A program made the position numbers and the translations under genes. DNA of 64,000 nt from Vibrio splendidus (lineage in GTDB: Bacteria > Pseudomonadota > Gammaproteobacteria > Enterobacterales > Vibrionaceae), in assembly GCF_001557875.1 (NCBI RefSeq), contig NZ_LNRF01000003.1, positions 361,921 through 425,920 of the forward strand. Reading direction: 5' to 3'. Each line of letters starts with the position of its first letter. Position 1 is the first letter of the stretch. The notes beneath the pieces are model-generated. The model saw only the letters and a program-made list of their open reading frames with translations. It did not search any database and was not told where the DNA came from. This document shows positions 52,170 through 62,505 of the stretch, in pieces.

Positions 52170-53495
52170 ATGAATCCTGTTGTAATTTCAGTTTGCATCA
52201 TGCTTGTTTTAGCTTTGATGCGCGTAAACGTAGTCGTTGCTCTCACGTTCAGCGCAATTATCGGTGGCGTAGCCTCTGGTATGGGCTTGAACGATGCAGT
52301 CGCGGCTTTCGAAAGTGGATTAGGTGGCGGTGCAACTATCGCACTTAGCTACGCTATGCTTGGTACATTCGCTGTTGCTATCTCACGTTCTGGTATCACA
52401 GATCTCCTTGCTCAAAGTGTTATCAAACGCATTCACGGCAAAGAGAACAGTGCAGCATCGACTGGTCTTAAATACGGCATCCTTGCGTCGTTGATCTTAG
52501 TGACCATGTCTTCGCAAAACGTGATTCCTGTACATATCGCCTTCATCCCAATCTTAATCCCACCTCTACTAGGCGTATTCGCAAAAATGAACCTAGACCG
52601 TCGTCTAGTTGCGTGTGTGCTTACTTTTGGTCTGATTACGCCTTACATGGTGTTACCGATCGGTTTTGGTGGCATCTTCCTAAACAACATCCTGCTTAAA
52701 AACCTTCACGACAACGGTCTTGAAAGCGTAGTAGCAAGCCAAGTTCCAATGGCGATGTTGCTACCAGCTGCGGGTATGATCTTCGGCTTGCTAACGGCAG
52801 TATTCTTTACTTACCGTAAGCCTCGTCAATACAAAGAAACCTCTCACACTGTTGTTTCAACAGAAGTGAAAGAGATCAACAAGAAGCACATCCTAGTTGC
52901 AGCGGCGGGTATCGTAGCAGCGCTAACAGTTCAACTATCGACGGGCTCTATGATCATCGGTGCTCTAGCGGGCTTCATGGTATTTACCTTCGGTGGCGTC
53001 ATTGCTTGGAAAGAGACACAAGATGTCTTCACCAAGGGCGTTCACATGATGGCAATGATCGGTTTCATCATGATTGCAGCGGCAGGTTTCGCGGCAGTTA
53101 TGAAGCAAACAGGTGGCGTTGAATCTCTGGTTGAAGCACTTTCAACAAGCATCGGCGACAACAAGCCTCTAGCTGCGCTACTTATGCTAGTGGTTGGTCT
53201 ACTAGTAACGATGGGTATCGGTTCTTCTTTCTCTACGATTCCAATCCTTGCGACTATCTACGTTCCACTAGCGGCAGCCTTTGGTTTCTCGCCAATGGCA
53301 ACGATCGCTCTAGTAGGTACAGCAGCAGCACTTGGTGATGCGGGCTCTCCGGCTTCTGACTCAACATTAGGTCCAACGTCTGGTCTAAATGCTGATGGTC
53401 AACACGAGCACGTTTGGGAAACTGTAGTTCCAACATTCCTGCACTACAACATCCCACTGATCGTATTCGGTTGGATTGCAGCCATGGTTCTGTAA
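52170..53495 (+). CDS. NhaC-like Na+/H+ antiporter family protein
   Basis: Inner-membrane carrier of 441 residues with about 11-12 hydrophobic segments and an N-terminal Na_H_antiport-type segment ([20 protein letters not shown]). A conserved stretch near residue 390 ([40 protein letters not shown]) is typical of the group, and the ATGs are well placed after a GAG motif. Some members of this superfamily move amino acids instead of sodium, so the substrate is not certain. It is 65 bp after rnt and ends at a terminator. Confidence 0.85.
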   Translation: MNPVVISVCIMLVLALMRVNVVVALTFSAIIGGVASGMGLNDAVAAFESGLGGGATIALSYAMLGTFAVAISRSGITDLLAQSVIKRIHGKENSAASTGLKYGILASLILVTMSSQNVIPVHIAFIPILIPPLLGVFAKMNLDRRLVACVLTFGLITPYMVLPIGFGGIFLNNILLKNLHDNGLESVVASQVPMAMLLPAAGMIFGLLTAVFFTYRKPRQYKETSHTVVSTEVKEINKKHILVAAAGIVAALTVQLSTGSMIIGALAGFMVFTFGGVIAWKETQDVFTKGVHMMAMIGFIMIAAAGFAAVMKQTGGVESLVEALSTSIGDNKPLAALLMLVVGLLVTMGIGSSFSTIPILATIYVPLAAAFGFSPMATIALVGTAAALGDAGSPASDSTLGPTSGLNADGQHEHVWETVVPTFLHYNIPLIVFGWIAAMVL

Positions 53496-53534
53496 TTAGA
53501 TTCTGTAGTTAAAGAGTCCTACGCTGACTTATAT

Positions 53535-53562
53535 AAAGACCGCCCTGTGCGGTCTTTTTTTC
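53535..53562 (+). terminator. Terminator of the NhaC-like gene
   Basis: AAAGACCGC pairs with GCGGTCTTT around a 5-base loop, then a T-run follows. Confidence 0.85.
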
Positions 53563-53767
53563 TCTGGGATTCATTCCACTCTTCCTTCCTATCTTTTCAA
53601 ACAAGCTAACCTTCTGAACCAAAATCACTTTCTATACATTACCCCGTGCACACTGATATGCAACTTATGGCTATTCATCAAATTCACTTCTACACTTAAG
53701 TGTTTAATAAATAAGCCGCCAATTCATAGAAAAAGCGGCAAAGCTCAATACGTCAGAAGGCTACTAT

Positions 53768-55111
53768 ATGGATATACTCGCCCGTTCGCGCTATCTCATC
53801 ATTGATGACAGCAGTGTGATTCAAAGTGCAACACGCGCACTGCTTATCAAGTTAGGCGTACCAAATAACAATGTAATTAGTGCTTCCAATGCACAAAATG
53901 CGATTGGGGCTTGCCGCACACATCGGTTCGATATCTTATTGATTGACCACGATTTAGGCTCAGGAAGTAATGGCTTACAACTGCTTGAATTTTTGCAGCA
54001 AAAAGAATTGATCAAGCCACAAACGATTGTCTTTATCGTCACTGGTAATGACAGCCAAGATACCTTCTTTGGTTATGCTAATTTCGAGCCTGATGGTTAC
54101 CTGATTAAACCAATACGTGCCGATGACATAATAAAAAGAGTTACGTCGGCACTCTCTCGACAACAATACTTTTCAATATTAGAGCAGGCCTATCTCAAGA
54201 ACGGACTCAACGCGGTAAAGCCACTCTTTGGACAAGCACCTGACCCGTCGACATTGAAAGATGCCATTATCTATATGGCGAATATTCTGATAAAAAACCA
54301 ACACCTCGATGAAGCACAAGCCATGTTGAATGGACTGTTGCAGCTTCATGATTACCAGCCTGCAAAGATCAAGCTCGTTGAAATCCATATCGCCAAACAT
54401 CATTATCACGACGCCCTCAGTCAAATAGATGGCCTGATTGAAGACAACCCTCGCAATATCAAGCTACAACAGCTTAAGGTTAAGATTTGCTTAAATACCA
54501 GCGACTTCGAGTCAGCCAACACTCTCATTGAGCAAGTGCTCACCGTCAATGGCAGCAACATCGAACTGACCAACACCATGGTTTGGCTTCAACTGCTCGA
54601 TAACAATGTCGAACAAGCGACTCTGTACCTCAAATCGCTAGCCCAATTACTCCCCCATTCGATTTGGGATTCAGCAGGTAAGCGAGCACTTATCTTGTGG
54701 GTAGACAGTTTAACCCTCTCTCAAAAAGAGTTAGCAATCTGGAAGCCAGAAGCAGCTTGGCAAAGGCTCTCTCACTCCGAAAAATCGCATACGCTCAATA
54801 AACCACTATTGAAGCTTTGCCGTACTTTGCAGCTCATTCAACTCGATCAACAAGAGGTTGCAAAAGAGCGTATCGAGAGCATTTCGATGAATGAGTTCTC
54901 AGACAATGATGTCGAAGCCTTCTTCTTATTGGCATTGTGTTATCAAGCCTTAGGTCTACACGACAAACTCGAACAAATTAAACGTCAAATTGAGGTTTAT
55001 CTTAAAGCCGACCACACCAGCCTCGCCCTTTTGCAACGCATGGCTTTGCAGCAAGCAGACAATTTTGCATTACCCACACTAACCAAAGCCCCGCTAGCCG
55101 CCGTTAGTTGA
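53768..55111 (+). CDS. Response regulator with receiver and TPR-like output domain
   Basis: The 447-residue protein starts with a receiver domain (residues 7-130). It has the acidic pair IIDDSS, acceptor Asp60 in ILLIDHDLGSGSNGL, a conserved Thr (IVTGND) and the switch lysine Lys114 (YLIKPI). No DNA-binding or enzymatic domain follows. The remaining 300 residues are helical and TPR-like (HLDEAQAMLNGLLQLHDYQPAK, HHYHDALSQIDGLIEDNP), which suggests output through protein contacts. The ATG follows GAAGG. The kinase gene begins 46 bp downstream, so the two likely form one phosphorelay. Confidence 0.88.
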   Translation: MDILARSRYLIIDDSSVIQSATRALLIKLGVPNNNVISASNAQNAIGACRTHRFDILLIDHDLGSGSNGLQLLEFLQQKELIKPQTIVFIVTGNDSQDTFFGYANFEPDGYLIKPIRADDIIKRVTSALSRQQYFSILEQAYLKNGLNAVKPLFGQAPDPSTLKDAIIYMANILIKNQHLDEAQAMLNGLLQLHDYQPAKIKLVEIHIAKHHYHDALSQIDGLIEDNPRNIKLQQLKVKICLNTSDFESANTLIEQVLTVNGSNIELTNTMVWLQLLDNNVEQATLYLKSLAQLLPHSIWDSAGKRALILWVDSLTLSQKELAIWKPEAAWQRLSHSEKSHTLNKPLLKLCRTLQLIQLDQQEVAKERIESISMNEFSDNDVEAFFLLALCYQALGLHDKLEQIKRQIEVYLKADHTSLALLQRMALQQADNFALPTLTKAPLAAVS

Positions 55112-55157
55112 GCATGCCGTCAAACCCAAATGAGTACGTAAACGACAGGATGTCTTT

Positions 55158-58100
55158 ATGCAGCACAATGCTTCAAAAACGAAAACGTGGTGTGTCGCCT
55201 TTTTATTGAGTTGCCTTTCGGTGTTGATGTGGCCGCTACACACTTTCGCTGACAATACACCACAAAATCCCAACGAATCCGCATCAACTAACCAGGTGGT
55301 TTTGCGCGTTGGTCTGCCTTCATACGACATGGTTCCTTACAGCTATCAACATAAGACCCCCTCTGGAAACCTCGTATCCGAAGGGTTGTTGATCAGTATG
55401 TTGGATCAAGTCTCGGCCAATGTAGGCTTCAAATATCAAGTTGAGCTGTATCCAACCTTTAGCGCCGTGCTCAATGCATTTGAAAGAGGCGAATTGGATC
55501 TGCTAGTCGGTGTCTCTTCAACCAAAGAACGCCAAGAATACATGACCTTTAGTGAGCCGATGTTCTCCATTAGACGAGCTGTGATTACTCAAAATCAAAA
55601 AATAAACGATTTAGGTGAACTAGCAACCGCCAACCTAGCATTGGAGAAAGGATTTGCGCTCAATGATCTTCTTCCTAGTCTGCTTCCTGAGAGTCGAATT
55701 ACAACATTAGACAGCACACAGGCCGCCTTCACTGCGGTACAAGAGAATAGCGTCGATGCTTACATTGGCGATGCGCTTGCCCTTTCTGCGCTGCTACGTG
55801 AACAGCCTCGAGACTCACTGACATTATCGGTACTTCCCGACCTACCCGCTGATCACTTGCACTTTGCAGTCAAAAAAGGAAAACACAAATTACTCAGCCG
55901 AATCAATTTCGCTTTAGAAGACATCAAGGAAGATTCATTGCAGTCAATTTACAACCAATGGCTTGCTCCCTCTCAACACTCTATGTTGCTAGATTACGGA
56001 ACACTGAACTTAACCCAAGACGAAAAGAACTGGCTAGATAGCAACCCTAACATCCCAGTTGGCACACTCGCCAACTGGTACCCTTACGATTTTGCTAACG
56101 AGCAACAGCAACACTCAGGGCTATCTGCTGATGTATTAAAACTAATAGGCAATGTGCTTGGCGTATCATTCGAAAGCACCATTTACCAAACACCAGAGTC
56201 TGCAGAGGTCGCCTTCAATCGCGGCGAGACAATGATGCTGACCAATATCACACCAACCACAGATAAAGCTAGATACATGGACTTCACTCAAACCTACAGC
56301 CTTGAGCCTTGGGTGTTATTAAGTCGCTCAGATCGATTAGGTAACTTTACGCCAAGTGGAACCGAAGCCATTGCTGTGATCGAAAATTCTGGAGGTACAA
56401 CGGTACTACCTTCTCTCTGCCTGACTTGCCAAGCCGTCCCTTACATTAATCATGTCAGCGCCTTCCAAGCATTACAAAAAGATGAGATCAGTTTCGCGCT
56501 CGTCTCGCTTCATCGAGCAGCCCCTCAATTGCACCAAGACTATGTTGGGCAATTTAAAATCACCGGCACCATCAACGAACAAAACAGCGCACCGCTGGCT
56601 CTCGCGGTTAACTTCCGCCACCCCATGTTGCTGAGCATTCTCAATAAGGCCATTAGTGCGCTACCTGCCAATGAATTAGAGCGCTTGGAAAACAAGTGGC
56701 TAACCTACGAATACCAAGAAGGCTTGTCGCCACGTGAAGTTGCTAAATGGTCTGCAATCATTGGACTTGGGATCTTTGTGGTCCTTTTCGTGATCGTATT
56801 TTGGAACCGAAAAATGGCGGCTGAAATCGAGCAACGAAAAGTCGCTGAGCAGAGAGCAAAAGCAGCAGAAGCCCATTTACAAACGCTGGCCGACAACATT
56901 GATGGGGTTGTGCTTAAACATATTCAAACACACCCTCTGCAGCCTTTAGATATCCGATTTAGCTTTGTCAGTGCAGGTGTAAGCGATATGTTCGGCTTAT
57001 CTGTTGATAGCGTAAAAGAGTACCCTCAACGTCTTTTTGAGCTTATCTCGAAGGATGACTTACCACCATTTGAAACCAGTATGCTCGATGCGATTGAATC
57101 CGGGCATTGGGAAAATGAACAGCAAGTTCAGTTAGAGTCCGGTGAAGTGAAATGGGTGAAATTTAATAGCCAAGTATCGAGCGGCCAACTCATTGAGTGG
57201 AACACTGTGATCACAGACATCACCTTACTGAAAAAACAACAGCAAGCTTTAGATAACGCACGTCAAAAAGCAGAAAGTGCGACGGCTGCTAAATCACAAT
57301 TCTTAGCGACCATTAGCCACGAGGTTCGCACCCCGATCAGTGGAATCTTGGGGCTATTAGAGTTAATGCAGGAACATCAGCTGAGTGAAGAGTTACTGAA
57401 CTTACACGGTGGATTGAATCAGTCGGCTCGTAACCTACTGCACATCGTCAATGACGTACTCGATTACTCCAAAATTGAAGCAGGTAAACTAGAACTTAAC
57501 CCGACCGAGATTGAGCTTGGAAAAGTACTCGCGCGTATCGTGCAACCGCAATCCATTCATGCACAGCAAAAAGGATTAGCCTTTCACTATTGGCAAGACC
57601 CAAATCTCGCTCAGTGGTTGTTCGCAGACGACATACGGATCCATCAGATTCTCAACAACTTCCTTAACAATGCGATTAAGTTCACTGAACACGGGACAAT
57701 TTCGTTACATGTTGATGTGATTGAACAGAACGAACATCAGCAGAAAATTAACCTCACAGTTTCAGACACGGGTATTGGCATCCCAAAAGATAGACAACAA
57801 AGTTTATTCAAGCCTTTTGAACAAGCCGACAAAACCACCAGCCGCCGCTTTGGTGGCACAGGGCTTGGGCTGTCTATCGCATTGAAGTTGATTGAACAGA
57901 TGGATGGCAACATAGGGCTGTCAAGTGAAGAAGGAAAAGGCAGCCACTTTACGGTTACTATTACCATCCCGACTTGTCCTCCTCAAGATACAGTTAGCAA
58001 CGCTTTGGCTCTATCACAAACGCTGAATTACACTTCGGAGGCTGAGAATCCTATTGGACTAAATGTAGGTAATCACTCACACGAGGTATATATTGTCGGC

Positions 58101-59516
58101 TACGTTCTGCAACAAGAAGAGCTATGTCGATATCTGAAACACTTCGACCTTGAGCCAAAGGTTCTGCACATAAATCAAAAACACCTACTTAAAGAGATGG
58201 TCGTCAAACATCAGCCCAAACACATCTTTGTTGCGATGTCTGTGTGGCAACAACTGGCGATTACCGATGCTTGGATTCAGCAACACACGAGCTCAACACG
58301 CTTCACTGTGATCAACCAAAACCCAATGCTCTCACCAGAGCCTTTAGGTAACTCTTGGTGCTTGTCTGTTAACCCTCTGCTGCCCGATAACCTTGTGCAT
58401 GTACTGACGAAACCAGTCAGTCACGACAATCTAATCTCGCCACTAGACAGCGAAACTAAAGTGCCTATCGCTAAAGAGACTCGCGAACAAGCTGAGAGTA
58501 ATGGCAGGCTGATTCTGGTCGCTGAAGATCATCCCATCAACCAACAAGTGATTGCCAAGCAGCTCGAAAGTATTGGTGTCCACGCCGATATTGTCGATAA
58601 CGGAGTACTCGCACTTAGTGCCTTAAAAGATAAGCGTTATGGGCTGCTTCTCACCGATTGCCATATGCCTGAGATGGATGGCTATACGCTCGCTTCAAGC
58701 ATTCGTCAGATAGAACTACGCAACGAAGAACTTGATCAAGAAACTCGAAGGTTGCCTATCGTCGCATTAACGGCAAATGCCGTACAAGGTGAGGATGCTA
58801 ACTGCTATGCTTACGGCATGGATGACTTCTTAGTTAAGCCTGTGTCCATTAAGCAAATGAAGCTGACCATTGAGAAGTGGTTGCCCACAATAAACGATTC
58901 CGTCCCAACACCTGAATACGATATTTCTGATTCAGAAAAACCAGATTCACACAGTCAGGATACAAGCTCTTCGTCAGACTCTTTACCTGCGGATCAAGAA
59001 GCCAATGAGTTTTCGATGCTGTTCCAAGGCATTGAACAGAGCTTTGCGGAAGTAGAGAACAGTAACCAATCAGAGCCTAGCCAAGACGTTACTCCTGCTA
59101 GCCCTCAAGACTCGTTCAACCGTACTAACCATCAGGTTATCGACTACGATGCGCTCTACGATCTATTTGAAGATCACGATGTGGTGATGACCTTGCTCGA
59201 TGAGTTTTCCGCAAGCTTTATTGAAGATAGTGAACGGATAAAAACATATTGGGCGAGTAAAGAATACAAGGAACTAAAAACCGCAGCACACCGACTTAAA
59301 GGCGCAGCGAAAATGGTGGCATGTGGCGCGATTGCCTCGCCGCTAGCCAATATTGAGGCACAGTCAAACGATCTGGTCATCGAAGCTATTAACCTAGAGC
59401 AAGTCCAATCAAAAATTGAAGCGTCAATCGAGGAAGTGAATTCGACATTTGAACGATTTACTGAGGAAATAAACCAACTACGTCAGACAAAAGAAAAGGC
59501 TTACTCTTATGAGTAA
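55158..59516 (+). CDS. BvgS/EvgS-like hybrid sensor histidine kinase
   Basis: The 1452-residue multi-domain kinase has a signal peptide (residues 1-31) and two tandem periplasmic SBP_bac_3 (Venus flytrap) domains at about 47-270 and 285-510. A membrane helix follows at about 533-555 (SAIIGLGIFVVLFVIVFW), then a PAS-like domain (about 580-690). The HisKA domain has the phospho-acceptor His721 in FLATISHEVRTPISG. The HATPase has LNNFLNNAIKFTEHG, SDTGIGIP and GGTGLGLSIA. A receiver has Asp1167 (LTDCHMPEMDGY), and a final HPt has His1378 (AAHRLKGAAKM). Phosphate probably flows His, Asp, HPt, then to the adjacent regulator. The ligand is unknown. Confidence 0.92.
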   Translation: MQHNASKTKTWCVAFLLSCLSVLMWPLHTFADNTPQNPNESASTNQVVLRVGLPSYDMVPYSYQHKTPSGNLVSEGLLISMLDQVSANVGFKYQVELYPTFSAVLNAFERGELDLLVGVSSTKERQEYMTFSEPMFSIRRAVITQNQKINDLGELATANLALEKGFALNDLLPSLLPESRITTLDSTQAAFTAVQENSVDAYIGDALALSALLREQPRDSLTLSVLPDLPADHLHFAVKKGKHKLLSRINFALEDIKEDSLQSIYNQWLAPSQHSMLLDYGTLNLTQDEKNWLDSNPNIPVGTLANWYPYDFANEQQQHSGLSADVLKLIGNVLGVSFESTIYQTPESAEVAFNRGETMMLTNITPTTDKARYMDFTQTYSLEPWVLLSRSDRLGNFTPSGTEAIAVIENSGGTTVLPSLCLTCQAVPYINHVSAFQALQKDEISFALVSLHRAAPQLHQDYVGQFKITGTINEQNSAPLALAVNFRHPMLLSILNKAISALPANELERLENKWLTYEYQEGLSPREVAKWSAIIGLGIFVVLFVIVFWNRKMAAEIEQRKVAEQRAKAAEAHLQTLADNIDGVVLKHIQTHPLQPLDIRFSFVSAGVSDMFGLSVDSVKEYPQRLFELISKDDLPPFETSMLDAIESGHWENEQQVQLESGEVKWVKFNSQVSSGQLIEWNTVITDITLLKKQQQALDNARQKAESATAAKSQFLATISHEVRTPISGILGLLELMQEHQLSEELLNLHGGLNQSARNLLHIVNDVLDYSKIEAGKLELNPTEIELGKVLARIVQPQSIHAQQKGLAFHYWQDPNLAQWLFADDIRIHQILNNFLNNAIKFTEHGTISLHVDVIEQNEHQQKINLTVSDTGIGIPKDRQQSLFKPFEQADKTTSRRFGGTGLGLSIALKLIEQMDGNIGLSSEEGKGSHFTVTITIPTCPPQDTVSNALALSQTLNYTSEAENPIGLNVGNHSHEVYIVGYVLQQEELCRYLKHFDLEPKVLHINQKHLLKEMVVKHQPKHIFVAMSVWQQLAITDAWIQQHTSSTRFTVINQNPMLSPEPLGNSWCLSVNPLLPDNLVHVLTKPVSHDNLISPLDSETKVPIAKETREQAESNGRLILVAEDHPINQQVIAKQLESIGVHADIVDNGVLALSALKDKRYGLLLTDCHMPEMDGYTLASSIRQIELRNEELDQETRRLPIVALTANAVQGEDANCYAYGMDDFLVKPVSIKQMKLTIEKWLPTINDSVPTPEYDISDSEKPDSHSQDTSSSSDSLPADQEANEFSMLFQGIEQSFAEVENSNQSEPSQDVTPASPQDSFNRTNHQVIDYDALYDLFEDHDVVMTLLDEFSASFIEDSERIKTYWASKEYKELKTAAHRLKGAAKMVACGAIASPLANIEAQSNDLVIEAINLEQVQSKIEASIEEVNSTFERFTEEINQLRQTKEKAYSYE

Positions 59517-59521
59517 GCCTT
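59486..59521 (-). terminator. Terminator of the DsbA-family gene, inside the kinase 3' end
   Basis: AAGGCTTACTC pairs with GAGTAAGCCTT and overlaps the kinase stop codon. On the minus strand the stem is followed by TTTTCTTTTG, so it should serve the minus-strand gene. Confidence 0.7.
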
Positions 59522-59555
59522 AGAAATCATTGCAACGCAGACAACTCTCGCTGAA

Positions 59556-60185
59556 TTACGCAGCGGGAGCATTACTCACAAGAATTTCGCGAATAGACTT
59601 AAGCGTCGCTTCAGTTGAATGGTAATCCAATTCAACTTCACTAAAAATGCCATTCACTTCCAGCATTAACGTCGGGTAAGAAAACACACCCATCGCTTCT
59701 TTAAAGCCTAACTGGTCATCTAATTCACTTTCCAATAACTTGCTAGAAAGGTCATTTTCAAACTGTTGAACATTCATGCCTAGCTCTTGAGCCAACTGCA
59801 AATGCGTATCTTGGCTATGAGGCAGCATCGCACGAAGGTAGTAAGCATGTTGAATCGCTTCAAGCATCGCTTCGTAGTGGTCCTGAAAGCCTGCGGCAAT
59901 CACGGCACGGCACGCAGGATAAGTACTGCGAACAGGTTGGCACTCAGTCCAAAACTCATGATTAAACTCAGTACCCAGTTTAGCTTCGATCTGCTTCCAA
60001 ATCTCTTGTAGCTTACCTTTCATCTCTTCTGACATTGGCTCATCAGAATCCGGGGCCAAACCACCCACTATATAGTTAAACTCAATGCTCGCAGGCAATT
60101 GTTGTTTCAATAACTCAAGTGTTGGCTTATATCCCCAACACCAGCTGCACATTGGATCATGCACATAATGAAGTTTTACGTTCAT
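59556..60185 (-). CDS. DsbA-family (FrnE-like) thioredoxin-fold protein
   Basis: The 209-residue protein has a thioredoxin fold split by a helical insertion, as in DsbA/FrnE/HCCA isomerase relatives. The active motif is CSWCW (Cys13, Cys16) right after the first strand. The cis-proline loop is GVFSYPTLMLEVNG. No signal peptide is present, so it is cytoplasmic. A disulfide reductase/isomerase role is more likely than a periplasmic oxidase role. The substrate is unknown. It is convergent with the kinase and has its own terminator. Confidence 0.85.
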   Translation of the reverse strand: MNVKLHYVHDPMCSWCWGYKPTLELLKQQLPASIEFNYIVGGLAPDSDEPMSEEMKGKLQEIWKQIEAKLGTEFNHEFWTECQPVRSTYPACRAVIAAGFQDHYEAMLEAIQHAYYLRAMLPHSQDTHLQLAQELGMNVQQFENDLSSKLLESELDDQLGFKEAMGVFSYPTLMLEVNGIFSEVELDYHSTEATLKSIREILVSNAPAA

Positions 60186-60224
60186 TGTTCATTCCTTATC
60201 GAGTCAATGATTCGATCAATTCAA

Positions 60225-60252
60225 ACAAAAAAGGAGCCTGATTAAGGCCCCT
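60225..60252 (-). terminator. Terminator of grxD
   Basis: On the minus strand, GGGGCCT pairs with AGGCTCC (one G-U pair), followed by six Ts. Confidence 0.8.
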
Positions 60253-60283
60253 CATTTTAACTATTCAGCGCAAAGGCTAGAAC

Positions 60284-60622
60284 TTATTCAGCGTCATCGC
60301 CAGCAACTTTAGCCGCTGCTTCTTTGATTATTGGCTGAAGTTCGCCTTTTTGGAACATCTCAAGAATGATGTCACAGCCACCGATTAGCTCACCTTCAAC
60401 CCAAAGTTGTGGGAAAGTTGGCCACTGTGCGTAAGCAGGAAGCTCTGCACGAATATCAGGGTTTTGTAGGATATCTACGTAAGCAAATTTTTCGCCACAT
60501 GCCATTAGAGCTTGAGACGCTTGAGAAGAGAAACCACAGCTAGGTAGCTTAGGAGAACCTTTCATGTACAGTAGAATAGTGTTTTCTTCAATTTGCTGTT
60601 TGATTTTATCGATAGTTTCCAT
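60284..60622 (-). CDS. grxD: Monothiol glutaredoxin GrxD (Grx4)
   Basis: Monothiol glutaredoxin of 112 residues that carries and transfers iron-sulfur clusters, often with BolA. The active motif is CGFS in KLPSCGFSSQASQALMACG. The glutathione-binding stretch is WPTFPQLWVEGELIGGCDI. The family usually has one active cysteine, as here. It is divergent from sodB and links redox/iron functions in the region. Confidence 0.96.
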   Translation of the reverse strand: METIDKIKQQIEENTILLYMKGSPKLPSCGFSSQASQALMACGEKFAYVDILQNPDIRAELPAYAQWPTFPQLWVEGELIGGCDIILEMFQKGELQPIIKEAAAKVAGDDAE

Positions 60623-60891
60623 TGCTTCCTCGTTAATGGATTACGGCTTTTATTGCCTTTATTCTACCCCAAACTAAAAGAATAAAAACCATATAAAAAA
60701 AGCGGTTAACAAGCTAAGCTAACAATTCACACAAAAGTAATGAAATAAGCTTTTAATAAAGTAAAAACTTGCTAAACTATATCGCAAGTCAGCAAATTGA
60801 CCATGGTTGGCAGTATAGCGAGCCATGAATAATAATATCACTGGAAGCAATCGAAAGAGTTAACTCTTTCATATCAATGGAGAATTGAGCA

Positions 60892-61476
60892 ATGGCATTT
60901 GAACTACCGGCTCTTCCTTACGCGAAAGACGCGCTAGAACCACACATCTCAGCAGAAACGCTAGATTTCCACCACGGTAAGCACCACAACACTTACGTTG
61001 TTAAGCTAAACGGTCTTATCCCAGGTACTGAGTTTGAAGGCAAAACACTAGAAGAGATCGTTAAGACTTCTACTGGTGGTGTTTTCAATAACGCTGCTCA
61101 AATCTGGAACCACACGTTCTACTGGCACTGTCTTGCTCCTAAAGCAGGCGGCGAACCAACTGGCGCTGTTGCAGAAGCTATTAACACTGCATTCGGTTCT
61201 TTCGAAGAATTCAAAGCGAAATTCACTGATTCAGCAATTAACAACTTTGGTTCTTCTTGGACTTGGTTAGTTAAGAAAGCTGACGGTTCTCTAGACATCG
61301 TTAACACTTCTAACGCTGCTACTCCTCTAACAGAAGAAGGTGTTACTCCACTTCTAACTGTTGACCTATGGGAACACGCTTACTACATCGATTTCCGCAA
61401 TGTTCGCCCTGACTACATGGCTGCATTCTGGAACCTAGTAAACTGGTCTTTCGTAGAAGAGAACCTAGCTAAGTAA
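60892..61476 (+). CDS. sodB: Superoxide dismutase [Fe] SodB
   Basis: Cytoplasmic iron superoxide dismutase of 194 residues. The first metal-ligand helix is [23 protein letters not shown]. The second ligand lies in [16 protein letters not shown] and the last pair in [22 protein letters not shown]. The [17 protein letters not shown] start is typical of the iron form, as is the [12 protein letters not shown] region. The codon pattern indicates high expression. It ends at a hairpin terminator. Confidence 0.97.
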   Translation: MAFELPALPYAKDALEPHISAETLDFHHGKHHNTYVVKLNGLIPGTEFEGKTLEEIVKTSTGGVFNNAAQIWNHTFYWHCLAPKAGGEPTGAVAEAINTAFGSFEEFKAKFTDSAINNFGSSWTWLVKKADGSLDIVNTSNAATPLTEEGVTPLLTVDLWEHAYYIDFRNVRPDYMAAFWNLVNWSFVEENLAK

Positions 61477-61517
61477 TCTATTACTAAGCTGCGCTATTTA
61501 TAGCGAGTTACCTATTG

Positions 61518-61547
61518 AAAGCTCATGCCTTGGCGTGAGCTTTTTTG
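61518..61547 (+). terminator. Terminator of sodB
   Basis: AAAGCTCATG pairs with CGTGAGCTTT (one wobble) across a short loop, then a T-run follows. Confidence 0.85.
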
Positions 61548-61723
61548 TTTCTGCCGTATTCTAATCAATGTGAACATTGCGTAACGAATTATCCGATCAA
61601 GCCTACTTTTCAACCTATTTTTACCTTTCTCAGCCGCCCTGCATAAATTCTCTATTCGCCCGTAATTAAAGACTAAAGTTTGCCGACTCGATGCCGTTAA
61701 AGGTGTATCCAATGAGAGGCGAC

Positions 61724-62227
61724 ATGCAAATACATACTTTAGACAAAGCAGGAATCATCAACGAACTGAAGTTCGGCATCGGGATCAGCCAAGCGGTTGA
61801 GCAAGGTCGCCGTGCAGATTTCGCGTTGCTGCTATCTATGTTCTCTAATGATGTTCGTGATTGCACGCCGATAGACTCCCTTGAAATCACAGAGACAACT
61901 GAAGATCGCCTACGCAAGCAATTTGGCGTAGCAGAACCACAGCAACTGCGTTCGAACCAATCGTCGTATGAGATTTCAGCTCAGCAATCTAATCATTTTC
62001 ATCAAGCAAGCCTTGCCAGTGCCAAGCTCATCCACTATTTGAAACCTGAAGCGCTTGCCTTTATGCCTGAAGATACGGCTGACTTACCCGAAGAAGTTTA
62101 CCAAAACCTTTCTGGCCATGACCGACGTAAACTTGCAAACAAGCATTTACCTGATTTACCACACGCCACGCTCTACAATGGGCTAACAACAGCGCAACGT
62201 CAGTATCAAATTCAAGCTCAAGTATAG
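61724..62227 (+). CDS. VC2046/SO_2500 family protein, function unknown
   Basis: The predicted product has about 167 residues. I place the start at the ATG at 61724 (MQIHTLDKAGIINELKFGIG), which has AGAGG upstream. Two earlier in-frame ATGs (61691 and 61712) have weaker or no ribosome binding sites. The protein is mostly helical and soluble, with a conserved-looking N-terminal segment (ISQAVEQGRRADFALLLSMFSNDV) and no membrane segment. The family is restricted to Vibrio, Shewanella and relatives as far as I know. Its place next to sodB and grxD gives no clear functional hint. Confidence 0.75.
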   Translation: MQIHTLDKAGIINELKFGIGISQAVEQGRRADFALLLSMFSNDVRDCTPIDSLEITETTEDRLRKQFGVAEPQQLRSNQSSYEISAQQSNHFHQASLASAKLIHYLKPEALAFMPEDTADLPEEVYQNLSGHDRRKLANKHLPDLPHATLYNGLTTAQRQYQIQAQV

Positions 62228-62505
62228 CGGTCACTTACCTTTCCCTTTTTCGCTGTCTATCCACCGCTATTCTTCGATTAACTCACGCCCTTAAAAGCAT
62301 TCACACGAGTGATATGAACCACCAGCCTTAGGCAACCTAAAAACACCAGATGTTGGTTACCGCTTGAAGTTACTGCAAAATGTGACTTGCCACTAAGTTC
62401 ATAAAAACTTATTAATGGGTACAGCTTAGTTTGAACCAATTCACACCCATCGTATGAAATTTAACCCATCCTTATCCGACATGGACAATTTGTTTAGGTA
62501 CTGGG

